Positions 1-10,483 of a DNA stretch of 64,000 nucleotides are shown one piece after another. Made by a program: the position numbers and the translations under genes. Origin of the DNA: Fragilariopsis cylindrus CCMP1102 (taxonomy: Eukaryota > Bacillariophyta > Bacillariophyceae > Bacillariales > Bacillariaceae); the NCBI GenBank assembly GCA_900095095.1, contig FMBT01000426.1:1-64000 (forward strand). The letters are read 5' to 3'. The first letter of the stretch is position 1; each line of letters starts with the position of its first letter. A model generated the notes under the pieces. It was not told the DNA's origin. It worked only from the letters and a program-made list of their open reading frames with translations, and searched no databases.

Positions 1-2
1 CC

Positions 3-485
3 TTTAACGATCATGACGTACCAAAAACCAACCCCAAACTACACAATGCCGATGCCGATGCCGATGAATCATCGTCGTTGTTTCTCACCGTTGCCGATGC
101 CACTCCTACTTCTTCATTAGGTCAAGAACGGGTGGCAACAAAGAAGAACGGTGTTCTTATGGTAGCGGTTGTCGCTACTTGTTTTCTTCTTGGCACCATT
201 TATTCCACTAACCCGACATCAGTACGCAACAATGACAAGAATGACAGCGCAAGCGCAATTGCAGAGTTTTGCGGCCAAGTTCCTGTGGCAAATGCTGGCG
301 CTTGCTCGATCTTTATTGACACCCCTAACTTTGGTAACACGCCGGCTGATTGTATTGTAGCTTGTATTACATCGTTAAATGAGATCGTTAATAATACGCC
401 GGAACAATGTGCTGCTGATTGTATTAATTTGTTTGGTATCTCTTTGAAAAATAGAGCTTTTTGTAATACTGCTTGTTTGAATTAG
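3..485 (+). CDS. Cys-rich single-pass membrane protein, 5' partial
   Basis: This frame is open from the left edge to a TAG stop and has no ATG, so the window holds only the 3' part of the gene. Visible parts are a polar Asp/Ala and Ser stretch, one hydrophobic segment (NGVLMVAVVATCFLLGTIYS) that should be a signal anchor, a short Asn/Asp/Ser linker, and a lumenal or extracellular tail with three C-x3-C pairs (DCIVAC, QCAADC, FCNTAC) spaced by about 20 residues. Evenly spaced paired cysteines suggest a small disulphide-bonded helical domain. I do not recognise the family. The true start lies upstream of the window. Confidence 0.6.
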   Translation, partial: FNDHDVPKTNPKLHNADADADESSSLFLTVADATPTSSLGQERVATKKNGVLMVAVVATCFLLGTIYSTNPTSVRNNDKNDSASAIAEFCGQVPVANAGACSIFIDTPNFGNTPADCIVACITSLNEIVNNTPEQCAADCINLFGISLKNRAFCNTACLN

Positions 486-819
486 ATGATGTAACCTTGA
501 TCGTTTCAAAAGCAGCGGGGGTGTTGGGTTTGACCTACATTACGCGCACAGCAGTAAGGTGCGCTGATAGATAAGTTAGATATTGCTCAAATCGAAAGTA
601 AAAAAAATGAATAAAATTTAATGTAAAAAAAAGAACTAAAGAATTATGTTTCTCCTCTTCTAGACAAGATAAAAAAAATACCCAATTACCATACTGTAGT
701 TAGCAGTACTAGTTTTTTGAACATTCAGTCCCCGTCATCTCCGTCCGTGCCGTACAAATTTGATTCAAATATAAAAATGTTCTGTCTGATTCGATGATCT
801 CATTGTACCACTCGTCAGA
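486..819. other. AT-rich intergenic spacer
   Basis: AT-rich spacer with A-runs. I see no gene or RNA here. A TATA-like run (aaatataaaaatg) lies near 768-780. Confidence 0.5.
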
Positions 820-1233
820 TTGCGTCACCGGGAGAATTATTCTCCTTCGTCCATCTTAGAATCACATATACGAAGCATCCGTGACAGACAACGCAGTTTG
901 TATCAGCAAACTTTTGATATGTTGCAAGATCTGATGGACATTAACGGCAACGCCCACGAATCGATGGTCGCATCCGTCCGAGAACACATCGCCGATACGT
1001 ACTTAAGTTGTATACCGGGAAATAATATAAGAATGTTTCGAAAGAATTTCATTTTGATTCTTGCCTGTCTGCATTCCCCCACGCTTTTCTCGGATATGCT
1101 TGTTGTTGAACAGAAAAAAAGGTTGGGTAGAGGTGATTCTATATTTGCTGGCTTCCTTTCCTTTCTCCATGTTATGCATGTTATGCATTGTCTCATTGAT
1201 ATTGGTAAAGAAAGGATTTGCAATGTTGTATAA
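820..1233 (+). CDS. Possible exon or small hypothetical protein
   Basis: An open frame follows a stop at 787 and has no ATG near its 5' end, only a TTG at 820. If it is real it is either an internal exon or starts at an inner Met. The first 70 residues look like a charged, helical protein sequence (SHIRSIRDRQRSLYQQTFD, then VREHIADTYL). The last third turns hydrophobic and repetitive (VMHVMH) and may be untranslated. No known domain is recognised. Confidence 0.25.
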   Translation: MRHRENYSPSSILESHIRSIRDRQRSLYQQTFDMLQDLMDINGNAHESMVASVREHIADTYLSCIPGNNIRMFRKNFILILACLHSPTLFSDMLVVEQKKRLGRGDSIFAGFLSFLHVMHVMHCLIDIGKERICNVV

Positions 1234-1303
1234 ATCGTGTGTGGAAGCAGAGCAAGAAGTGTTCTGTCACGTGATATTTCAAAAAGAATTTTCGGCAGTT
1301 CAT

Positions 1304-1373
1304 TCATTTGTTCATGTATTAATGTATTGAGAAGAAAGAAGTCTTCTCAATACAGTCATACATGAACAAATGA
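1304..1373. repeat. Long hairpin, 32-bp arms with 6-nt loop
   Basis: Arms at 1304-1335 and 1342-1373 are near-perfect inverted copies (tcatttgttcatgtat at one end, ttgagaaga next to the loop), with about three mismatches and the loop aagaag. It lies 70 bp past the weak frame 820-1233. It could be a small foldback element, the end of a transcript, or a hairpin RNA precursor. The sequence alone cannot decide. Confidence 0.6.
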
Positions 1374-3322
1374 GCAGTATTTGCTGTTATTCGTTCATCT
1401 CGTACTCGTCGTCCATTCGATGAAAAAGGAATAGAGAAGAAGAAAAAAAAGAGCCACGAAAAAAGATTTTTCAAAAAGAACATAACAAACAAACGGTTTC
1501 CTGTGTATTTGTGTGTGTGCATGCATGCATGCATGCATGCATGTATGATGTATGCTTTCGTCGTTATTCTTTCTTCTTTGTGTGGTGTGGTATGACTGGG
1601 TTTTATCTCGTCGTCTTACTTATGTGTTTGTGGAAAATTCAATTTTCAACACACAACAGCAAACAACTACACCAGTCTATCTTATACCAAGATTTTAACA
1701 TATCGTATATGATGACATAATACACACACACAGTACCGTCAACACAAGTATAATATCAGATATAATGTAGTATACATTTATATATAATAGAATAGTATGA
1801 TTACAATCTCTGTTTTGTTTGCACCCAACAAAACCATATTACTGGTTAGTCGTCCGGCTTTGTGTTGTCGGTTAGCGTTACACCTCAAAGCTGTAATCTA
1901 GCGGATCGAGACCCTATGCGTGCAAGTTTGATTTGCTGCTACTTTAGTGTAATTTGTATTGTTTTATACTGTAATTTTTACTGTTTTTTGTTTGGATTTT
2001 TTTTGTTTAAAACAACAGGTCGACCTTCCTGCCTTTACACCACATAACGATGGTCTAGTCTGAATGTAAGTAGATGAATAAGAGTCATACTCACTTCGAA
2101 GTATTCATGCATGCGGATGGGGACTACCTTATTTTAGTATATTCCATCCTTGTATGCCTAGTGGTGGTATTATCTATGTATAAAATAAATGGCAGCACAA
2201 CAACGAACAAATCTTACATTGTACAATTTTTTTCTGTCGGAGTCGCTACCTACTACTGTATGTATATAGTACCTGATTACTATGACAGGTGATCAGGGAC
2301 TACCTGCTCACCTTATCATAGTTAAGTACATCCTTACTCAACCTACCACTATATCTAAACATCTGTTTTTGTGCAGAAGTAGGCTCAGTAGGATACAAAA
2401 TACAAACACTAGGTGTGATTAGTAGTTCAATCGAAGGTATGAATCGAATGAAGGAATCGAATGAAGGAATCGATAGTTAATAATAGTTAATAGGACTTAA
2501 TTTTCATTAACGTTACTTACTTAAAGGAACGGCGGAGTAAGTGAGTAGAGTCAAGTTAGTCTCATATCCACCCTCACGCTATCCATCGAAGCCTGTTATG
2601 ATATCTAATGTCCTTCACCCTGATAAGTCAGCTACAGGAGTAGAGATTTCTTTGTTGTTCGAGGCATATGTACTATGCATACATTACAATACTGTAGTCC
2701 TTTCTTTCTAGCTACTAGTAGATACTCAACTCAACTCAACTCAACTCTCATCTCTCATCTGCCTCACCTCAAGTGAGATGATGTATCTACAGTAGTCTCA
2801 TATTTCATATTAGCCCTTTTTTATTAGATACTACTGTGAAACGAACATCCCCTTTGCTTGGAGGTGTCTAAGCCTATTACTAGTTTGTACGTAAAATGAA
2901 ATAAAGAAGAATGTTATGTAAGGCTATTATATTATATTATATTATATTCCTATATTATATTTATTTGATATACAGTATATTTAATTTTCTCTGCTCTTGA
3001 TAGCTCTGTAAATGCATGTACAGAGCTATCAATCGATCTATCACAATATTGATTGACACGACACGACACGACACGACACGACACCAGTTTATTTGGTTGG
3101 TTCATGCATTCAACTTGACTTAACTCAACTCGACTCGACTCGACTTCCGTTCGGTCTTTTCGTCCGTCCCTTCGTCGTCGTCATAATTATAAGGTCATAC
3201 TGTATTATACTACTCTCTCCCTCTCCCTCTAATTCAATAATGAGGTGGTTTTCTTGTTCTGATTACTTTTGTTCGGTTTTCTGTTTGTTGGCTGTATAGT
3301 AATGTAATTTCAAAAAGAATAT
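1374..3322. other. Repeat-rich intergenic spacer
   Basis: No convincing gene. It holds a TGCA tract (about 1518-1542), pentanucleotide tracts (actca near 2727-2747, attat near 2926-2949, cgaca near 3055-3083, ctcga near 3118-3145) and a 14-bp hairpin at about 2998-3033 whose arms read ttgatagctctgta. Short frames across it are low complexity. Confidence 0.6.
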
Positions 3323-4132
3323 TTACACAAATTGTACGTCTGCTGCAGACACTCCTGCTGATACTGTTGTTTCGGAAGGTGCTTTGTATACAGCCGCAGC
3401 TGTGGCAGTTTGTTGTTGTTCGTCATTATTATTATTATCTATAACAAAAATTGCAGGATATTTTGTATTATTTGTATGTGATTGTGATTGTAATTCCACC
3501 ATATGAATTGAATCGTCTCCATCTTCACCTTGTGAATGGTTGTTATAGTTATAGTTCGCCATCAATGAATCAGAAGAACGTATTTGATGTAATTTACGTT
3601 TCAAGAATTTTGATGCCACAAGTAATACACCAACTGCTAACATAATTGTTAATAATGGTACTTTAAATGCCATGACATTCATATTGTTATTATTATTACT
3701 TATTGTAGCTCCAGAAGAAGAACTACTACTACTAGAACTACTACTAAATTTTCGTTCATTACGGAATGAACCAGAATCAATCACTTGTCCACGTAACGTA
3801 TCAATTTCTCTTTTTAATAAAAATATTTTATCGGAATCAGTAAAATCTTTTGTTTTGGTATTGGCATGTAACTCTTGATGACGATCATCCGCAGCATTTT
3901 TTTTTTGTACATTAAATTTTCCATTCACCGACGACGAAGACGACGATGAACTACTAGTACTCATGATACTATTATTATTATTATCTGAATTGGCAAATTT
4001 ATCTTTAATTCGTTGATGTGTTTCTGGATCTATATTGGATTGTCTTTCAATATATTTAAGAAATGGTTTATAATCGTTATGACGGAATCGTGAAGTTTTA
4101 CTATTACTACGAGGTGTGGTTGTTCGAACCAT
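3323..4132 (-). CDS. Hypothetical single-pass membrane protein, 269 aa
   Basis: A single uninterrupted frame starts at an ATG at 4132 (MVRTTTPRSN). The N-terminal half is basic and polar with Ser and Asn runs (Ser9 near residue 60, Ser12 near 130) and a short charged stretch (SDKIFLLKREIDTLRGQ) that could form a helix. One hydrophobic segment (VPLLTIMLAVGVLLVASKFL, about residues 158-177) is followed at once by KRK, which fits a membrane anchor with the basic side in the cytosol. The C-terminal 90 residues are Asn/Gln-rich. No conserved domain is recognised. The homopolymers match other host genes in the window. No intron is needed. Confidence 0.6.
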   Translation of the reverse strand: MVRTTTPRSNSKTSRFRHNDYKPFLKYIERQSNIDPETHQRIKDKFANSDNNNNSIMSTSSSSSSSSSVNGKFNVQKKNAADDRHQELHANTKTKDFTDSDKIFLLKREIDTLRGQVIDSGSFRNERKFSSSSSSSSSSSGATISNNNNNMNVMAFKVPLLTIMLAVGVLLVASKFLKRKLHQIRSSDSLMANYNYNNHSQGEDGDDSIHMVELQSQSHTNNTKYPAIFVIDNNNNDEQQQTATAAAVYKAPSETTVSAGVSAADVQFV

Positions 4133-4332
4133 TTACTTGTATTTATACTTGTACTTGTACTTGTACTTTATTTAAAAGTTGTGTGTCGGGTAGCTATGGA
4201 GCTCTTTGATGGAGTATAGGGATGATGAGATGTGTGTCGTGTTTCTTACCAGAGTATAGGATGGTTACTGTACTTGTACTCGTTGTCAAAGTTAAGTTGA
4301 ATAGTCAATGTGTTACTTCATCATTCGAATAG

Positions 4333-5260
4333 AAAAAGTTTGCTTACCCGTAACTGCACAACAATCATTAGAATTAGTATTGCTTTGATACTGTAGTGGG
4401 TGGTGATTAAAAGCTTTGGCATTGGCGATACAAGAGCATCGGCGTGTCAGGCGCGGTTTCATTCGGGGGATTGATTCTTACACTAGTACCACTTTGGTGC
4501 GTTCCATCCCTCAAACAAACATCCTTCTTTTGAATTTTCGCGCCGGGGGATCTACGTCACACGTATCGAAAGCATGGAATCTGGTCATTAATATAAAAAC
4601 TAAATAATTCCCAAAATTTTACTAGTATTTGTTAGAGTAGTATATAATAACAACTTTAGCATCAAATATATACACCTAAAAAGTCATTGTTTTAGGAAAC
4701 AAAAAGTATGAAGTTTACAATTGACCTATTGGATAGAGAATTCTTACATTCCTCATTCTCGTAACCCTACTGGTAGAGAGAAAAAGTTTGCTTATCGGTA
4801 AGGAGTTACTGCACAACAATCATTGCAGTGGGTGGTGATTACAAGCTTTGGCATTGGCGATACAAAGCGTCGGCGGGGTGTCAGGCGCGGTTTTATTCGG
4901 GGGATTCTTAGCTCAGTACTGTACTTTGGTGCGTTCCATCCCTCAAACAGACATCATTCTGTTGGAATTTTCGCGCCAGGGGACCTGTCGAAAGCATTGA
5001 ATCTAGTAATTAATATAAAAACTAGATTATCCCCAAAATTTTACTAGTATTTGCTAGTGTAGTATATAATAACAATTTTAGCATAAAGTATGTACACCTA
5101 TAAAGTCACTTTTTTGGAAAAAAAAACTGTAAAGTTTACAATTGATATATTGGATGGAGAACTGTTATATTCCTTAGTCTCCTAAGCCTACTAGTATCTC
5201 ACAATGTAGGCTCACACACAGAGCACACATTTTAGGGATTTTTATATGTATGTGTATACA
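4333..5260. repeat. Tandem ~450-bp duplication carrying a transposon tip
   Basis: Units start near 4333 and 4781. Each begins with aaaaagtttgctta, then tgcacaacaatcatt, gtgggtggtgatta, agctttggcattggcgatac and ggtgcgttccatccctcaaa, and ends with the PiggyBac-like terminal sequence (tttactagtatttg ... cctattggatagaga). The host flank and the element tip are therefore duplicated together. Only the second tip connects to the full element. The two units differ by scattered substitutions and small indels, so the duplication is not very recent. Confidence 0.75.
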
Positions 5261-5289
5261 CAACAAAAAATATCATTTGAAAGGGTTGC

Positions 5290-6480
5290 AGGTGACAGCA
5301 CTTTCTGAGTCGAGTCCATAAGTATTCTTATAGTATACTAGAACATTGTGGATGCCTCCTACCACTTTTTTGTTCTTGTGGTTGTGGAATAAATTACAAT
5401 CCACTGTTGGGGAAGGCACACAAACAACACGATTTTTGACCAGAAATCAACAACACTATATTATATTTGAAAAGGTTGCAGAGGACAACACCAGATGGAT
5501 TGGGTGTACTAGTATTCTTAAAGTATACTAGAACATTGTAGTTGCCTCCTACCACTTTTTTGTTCCTATGGTTGTGGAATAAATTACAATCCACTGTTGG
5601 GGAAGGCACACAAACAACACGATTTTTGACCAGAAATCAGCACACTATATTATATTTGAAAAGGTTGCAGAGGACAACACCAGATGGATTGGGTGTACTA
5701 GTATTCTTAAAGTATACTAGAACATTGTAGTTGCCTCCTACCACTTTTTTGTTCCTATGGTTGTGGAATAAATTACAATCCACTGTTGGGGAAGGCACAC
5801 AAACAACACGATTTTTGACCAGAAATCAGCAACAATATATCTTATTTGAAAAGGTTGCAGAGGACAACACCAGATGGGTTGGGTGCACTAGCATCCGTAT
5901 AGAATATTAGAACATTGTTGTTGCCTCCTACCACTTTTTTGTTTGTGTGGTTGTGGATTAAATACAATCTACTGTTGTGGAAGGCACACAAACAACAAGA
6001 TTTTTGACCAGAAATCAACAACACTACATTGTATTTGAAATTGTTGCAGAGGACAACACCTTCTAGGTTGGGTGTTCTATCATCCTCATAGTGTATTAGA
6101 AGATTTCAGTTGCCTTCTCCTACTTTTTTATTCCTGTGGTTGTTGAATAAATTACATTCCACTTCATGGCAGGCACACAAACAACAAGATTTATGACCAG
6201 AAATCAATAACAATATATCTCATTTGAAAGTGTTTCAGAGGACAACACCTTGTGAGTTGGGTGCACTAGCATCCATATGGTATACTAGAAGATTGTAGTT
6301 GCCTCTTACCACTTTTTTGTTTCTGTGGTTGTGGAATAAATTACAATCCACTGTTGTGGAAGCATACAAACAACAAGAGATTTTCAATCAAAATGAACAA
6401 CAATATAACTCATTTGAAAGGGTTGCAGAGGACAACACCTTCTGAGTCGGGTACACTAGCATCCATTATACCTATACCTA
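5290..6480. repeat. Subterminal tandem array, ~6 copies of 189-190 bp
   Basis: The motif ga(a)acattgta-gttgcctcc recurs at 5341, 5531, 5720, 5910, 6099 and 6288, a period of 189-190 bp. Each unit also has ccactttttt-gtt, gtggttgtggaat, tacaatccactgttg, aaggcacacaaacaac and ttgcagaggacaacacc. The first two or three units are nearly identical and later ones diverge, so new copies seem to arise at the outer side. The array lies inside the PiggyBac-like element. A second array of the same unit is at about 42940-43945. Confidence 0.9.
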
Positions 6481-7135
6481 CAAGGTCCTCATAACGCTTA
6501 GGATTCTATGGAGGTTATGAAGTTGTAGGGCAGCATTAACAGGATTCAGGTTATGGCTCTCAGCTGAGAGCCACTTTTTGGGGTCTATTTTTTGTAGGGG
6601 CATATTTCCCTCAAAAAATGGACTTATACCCCCCTATTGAGACACAGTACATCTCCGTTCAAAGGCACGTGCTTTCTTATTAAGTTGAAATAACTCCCGG
6701 TCACTATGTATGGGAGGTTACTACTCCGGCAGCTGCAGTCCTAAATAAAATTCGGAAGAGCATGTGTTCAAATATAGAGAGTCGGAAAACGTGCCGGGCA
6801 ACCCTCTTTTTGGTTCAATATTATTATGTGACTCACACCCAAGATTCAAAATTTGAAAAATGAACCAAGTTTTAAACAAAAGAAGGAGTCAACGCATCAA
6901 AAATATGAGTCAAATGGTCAGTCTTGTAAACTTTTGGGAAAATAACTAGTAAAATTTACTAACAAATCCTCTTTTTCAACTAAATATTTCAAATTTTCAT
7001 ACTAACTAACTACTAGTAAAAATATTTTAGTCACTAGCTGTTTTCGTAACTTTACCACGCATTTTCCATGGAATCAAAATATTACAAATCCACACCCAAA
7101 ACAACCAACGTTTTTAACACTACAATGGCAATAAA
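6481..7135. other. Transposase 5' flank inside the element
   Basis: Non-coding leader of the transposase. It holds the inner inverted-repeat segment (to about 6552), an 18-bp perfect palindrome ggctctcagctgagagcc at 6554-6571, and AT-rich sequence up to the ATG. No other gene is seen. Confidence 0.55.
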
Positions 7136-9595
7136 ATGCCTCCTAAAAGACGCCCAATCAGTGTCGAATGGGCCAAATCATTAGTAGGACTGTCTATGAA
7201 GGTCCCTGATTACTGGTGGGATGGTTGCAAAGGCTATAGGCTACATGATGGTGTTATTGATTCGTATTGTGAAATCAGTCAACGCTGGAATTTATTATTA
7301 GATACTAAAGAAGATGATGCTCTCTACCTCATGGCTTATGATGCTATCTATAAGTATGCAGACTTCAATTCCTCCACCTACAATGAATTCCAACTAACCC
7401 AACACCCTATTCGAGATGGTGATGATGAAATACAAACAGAAACAAAAAAATATTTTAGAACAGAAGCTGATGAATGGGATGAGGTTGTTATTGAAGATGG
7501 TGGTACTGATACTGGTGGTCGTCCGATTGAACCACTTGCATGGGAAGGAGGTGAAGAGTTCACTGTTAAGATAACTGATGAAGAGGTGGAGATGTTAAGG
7601 GACATTGATGGAGAGATCAGGTTTGAGAAGGTCTTCCAATGGTGCCTTCCCAGATTTGGAGATGACGATGATCAAACTCTATTTGAATTTCAAGCTGCTA
7701 GGATGAGAAATTATATGAGGAAGCGAGTTCTTGAAAGTGGCTTCAAGCCAAGGTATTACAAAGGCGACAAAGTGATAACTGGAGACCATGTGGCTCGTTT
7801 CTATGGTGCTTGTCTATGCAGAATGATCCATGGAGGAAGATCCATTGAACAAATATTTTCAACAAGAGAAATAATGGACGCAGTTCCATCGATTAGAGAA
7901 TCAATGACCAAAGCTTGTCTAGAGGATCTTACTACATGCTTGCACTACAGTGACGATTGGGATCCAGAGTGTGGTAGCGATTGGGACGATATATATGATG
8001 ATCCAAAAGTACATGCATCACCAGGCACTGCAAAGCATCGATTGAAACATGGTCTATTGGAAGATGGATATAATAAGGTATGTACTGTATATGTTGTTGT
8101 TGTTGTTGTTTCGAATCGATTACTAACCTACCTTCCTTCTTCTTCTTCTTCTTCTTTCAAGAGGTGGCAAGCTATTGTCAACTTTGGCAAGTGGATCACC
8201 ACTGATGAGAGTCGAGTTGGGGGCTGGTATCATAGTTGCATGACAATTGGACCTGAACCAAAACCAATTCGAACTGGAGCTACTATTCATACTGTCTGTA
8301 TCACTACAGGTCCTCTCAGTACATTCAAGTTGTTTGCTAGAGTCTATGGTGGTCAATTCGATGAAGATATTCCAGAGATCAATGATTATGGAAAATACAA
8401 GATGATCTCTCTCTACGACGTTATGCTATCTCCATTCAAGCATAAGGGTCATTGTGTTGTCATGGATTCTGCTTACATGAGTGATGCCATGTGTCAAGTT
8501 GGAAGAGAAGAATGGAAAATCAACATGGTTGGTACTTGTCAAACCAATCGAACTGGTGCTGGTAGTCTTGGTAAGGCAACTGTGGCTGCAAGAGGGATCA
8601 AGGTTGGTACACATCAATCAGTTATGTATCAACACAAGGACAAGCCCATTACCTATGCTATTTGGGCTGATAACAACTATGTCAAGACGCTTTCTAACTT
8701 TCATGGTCCTAATCTTCTAAGAGGAGGAATTCAGAGAAAGCTGAGGGATCCAGTAACATTCAGAAGGAACAAGGACTTCACTGATGTCGATTGCCCTGAG
8801 CAACAGTGGGTGTACTGTCAAACGTATCATTTGATTGATAAAGGGAATGGTGCTGAAGCCAAGTATGATCTCTCTACTGAATCGCATCTGCATGGATGGT
8901 CCCCCAAGTTAGCAGCTAGATTTTTCAATATGAATCTTAACAATGCCTACAACATCTACAAGTCCCTCTACAACAAGTATCATCCTGACAGGACCCCAAT
9001 GCTAATGAGATCATGTATCAACGATTTGACTCATTCACTACTGCAGCAAGGATCCGAAATTCGAACAAGAGGCTTTGGAGATGCACCAAGTGCTACAAAG
9101 GATATTACTACTACCTCATCTTCTTTGGATGGACGAAAACTTCGATCTGATGCAGTTAGACAACGTTTTACCTCCCCTACAGTACACACTGGAACTCCTC
9201 AAACACCAGTGTCTGTTCTTGGTGCTAGAGCTCTTCGGTATCGTAAAGCTGCTTCTAAACTACAAAAGGAACGCCAGCCTGGAAGGAATCATATATCGGT
9301 TCCAGTGGTGGTAAAGGGAAATAATGCTTCATCTTATTGCAAGTACCACAAGTGTCCTGGTAAGAATACTGGAGCAAAGAGAAAACGAGCCTACAAGTCA
9401 AAGTATGCATGTGAAGAGTGTGGTTTGGAGAAGGGAATCGATTTTTTCCTTTGTAATTCAACCAAGGATGTGGATGGAAAGTTGGTAGTAGTTGATTGTC
9501 ACACAGCATATCATGTGGAAAAGAAATTATATGAGACAACAGCAACAGGTAGTGTTAGTGTTAGTACTGTTGCTTCTGAGCTAACAATTGAATAG
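7136..9595 (+). CDS. PiggyBac-like transposase (DDE_Tnp_1_7 type)
   Basis: The frame starts at ATG 7136 and runs 819 codons. An 84-nt insert (8078-8161, starts gtatgt, ends tttcaag, pyrimidine-rich) is almost certainly an in-frame intron: it encodes the run VVVVVV and poly-Ser, and removing it joins GYNK to RWQ, leaving 791 aa. The PiggyBac catalytic core is seen as TTDESRVGG (first Asp about 357), VVMDSAYMS (second Asp about 444) and WADNNYVKTLSNFHG (third Asp about 512, unspliced numbering). After these comes GWSPKLAARFFNMNLNNAY, matching the family's conserved helix. The C-terminus has a Cys/His cluster (CKYHKC ... CEEC ... C ... CHTAYH), as in PiggyBac zinc-binding tails. No stop or frameshift interrupts it, so it may be active. 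It sits between inverted ends and is not a host gene. Confidence 0.85.
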   Translation: MPPKRRPISVEWAKSLVGLSMKVPDYWWDGCKGYRLHDGVIDSYCEISQRWNLLLDTKEDDALYLMAYDAIYKYADFNSSTYNEFQLTQHPIRDGDDEIQTETKKYFRTEADEWDEVVIEDGGTDTGGRPIEPLAWEGGEEFTVKITDEEVEMLRDIDGEIRFEKVFQWCLPRFGDDDDQTLFEFQAARMRNYMRKRVLESGFKPRYYKGDKVITGDHVARFYGACLCRMIHGGRSIEQIFSTREIMDAVPSIRESMTKACLEDLTTCLHYSDDWDPECGSDWDDIYDDPKVHASPGTAKHRLKHGLLEDGYNKVCTVYVVVVVVSNRLLTYLPSSSSSSFKRWQAIVNFGKWITTDESRVGGWYHSCMTIGPEPKPIRTGATIHTVCITTGPLSTFKLFARVYGGQFDEDIPEINDYGKYKMISLYDVMLSPFKHKGHCVVMDSAYMSDAMCQVGREEWKINMVGTCQTNRTGAGSLGKATVAARGIKVGTHQSVMYQHKDKPITYAIWADNNYVKTLSNFHGPNLLRGGIQRKLRDPVTFRRNKDFTDVDCPEQQWVYCQTYHLIDKGNGAEAKYDLSTESHLHGWSPKLAARFFNMNLNNAYNIYKSLYNKYHPDRTPMLMRSCINDLTHSLLQQGSEIRTRGFGDAPSATKDITTTSSSLDGRKLRSDAVRQRFTSPTVHTGTPQTPVSVLGARALRYRKAASKLQKERQPGRNHISVPVVVKGNNASSYCKYHKCPGKNTGAKRKRAYKSKYACEECGLEKGIDFFLCNSTKDVDGKLVVVDCHTAYHVEKKLYETTATGSVSVSTVASELTIE

Positions 9596-10290
9596 ATACT
9601 TAACCCGGTAATATATCACCTCTGTTTAATGGAGATCATGTACGTTATCTTCTTTTCTACTGTAGTTGAGTGAAAGACCACATACTATTAGCATGTGTGT
9701 TGATACTCGTATATTTCCCATTATCAATCTTGATTCGAACGAAAATCACTGCTATTTAGCGCGTGTTAATTTAGCGCGCTTTATGGTTTATGTACTCAAA
9801 TCCGTTGTCTAACTTCAGCGTAATAAAATCTTCCACAAAATCCATTGGATTTGGCTAGAATGATATTATTAATAACTGAGGTGTCTAGTTCAAGTCCATC
9901 TAGCGCCATCTAACAGGCTGAATAATTTTGTATTTATCTAGCAATCAACCAGTGAAAATTGGCTATATTTTCTAAGTTAAATTATTTTTTTTGGAAAAAT
10001 AACACGTGAATTAACTAGTAAAAAAAATTAGAAATCGGCAAAAAAATCCTTATAACCTGAATCCTGTTAACCACTTAATGCGCCGTTTAGGCCCCAAAAC
10101 AGGGTTTTCCACTTTTGTGCGCACCTGAGCTGGACCATCAACATAAAGCACCAGAAGTAAGTTCCCTTTGGAATATATAGTGCACCCCATCCATATATTT
10201 TGGGATGATTCACCTTTTTGAGTGTCCACAAAACACTGCAAATGGACCATTTTGGGGGGTTATTTGATGTGTGCTGTGTGTGAGCCTACA
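9596..10290. other. Transposase 3' flank inside the element
   Basis: Non-coding. It includes a segment with ttagcgcg motifs (about 9757-9780) and the inner right inverted-repeat block (10048-10290), which is similar to 42640-42850 in the opposite orientation. No gene is seen. Confidence 0.55.
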
Positions 10291-10483
10291 TTGTGCAACA
10301 CCGGTAGGCTTAGGAGACTAAGGAATATAAGAATTCTCTATCCAATAGGTCAATTGTAAACTTCATTGCTTAATTTTTCAAAAATATATCTTTTTAGGTG
10401 TATATACTTGATGCTAAAGTTGTTGTTATATACTAGACTAACAAATACTGGTAAAAGTTGGGCATGATTTAGTTTTATATTGA

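Larger units (their letters stand above)
5014..10479 (+). mobile_element. PiggyBac-like DNA transposon with long inverted ends
   Basis: The left tip (5014 to about 5260) and right tip (about 10270-10479) are inverted copies of one another over 200 bp or more. Shared blocks include ctagtatttg, agtatataa, tttagcat, tatacaccta, agtttacaattga, ttccttagtctcctaagcc and aatgtaggctcacacaca. An inner pair (taacaggattcaggttat near 6532 and its inverse near 10050) extends the symmetry. The left end is next to TTAA (5010-5013) and the right to TTGA (10480-10483). That fits the PiggyBac TTAA target with one later change, though I infer the exact ends. Inside lie the 189-bp array and the transposase gene. 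Confidence 0.8.

Noticed and set aside
5290-6480. Regular repeats considered as a CRISPR-like array
   Set aside because: Units are ~189 bp with no short-repeat/unique-spacer structure. They are a satellite within a eukaryotic transposon.
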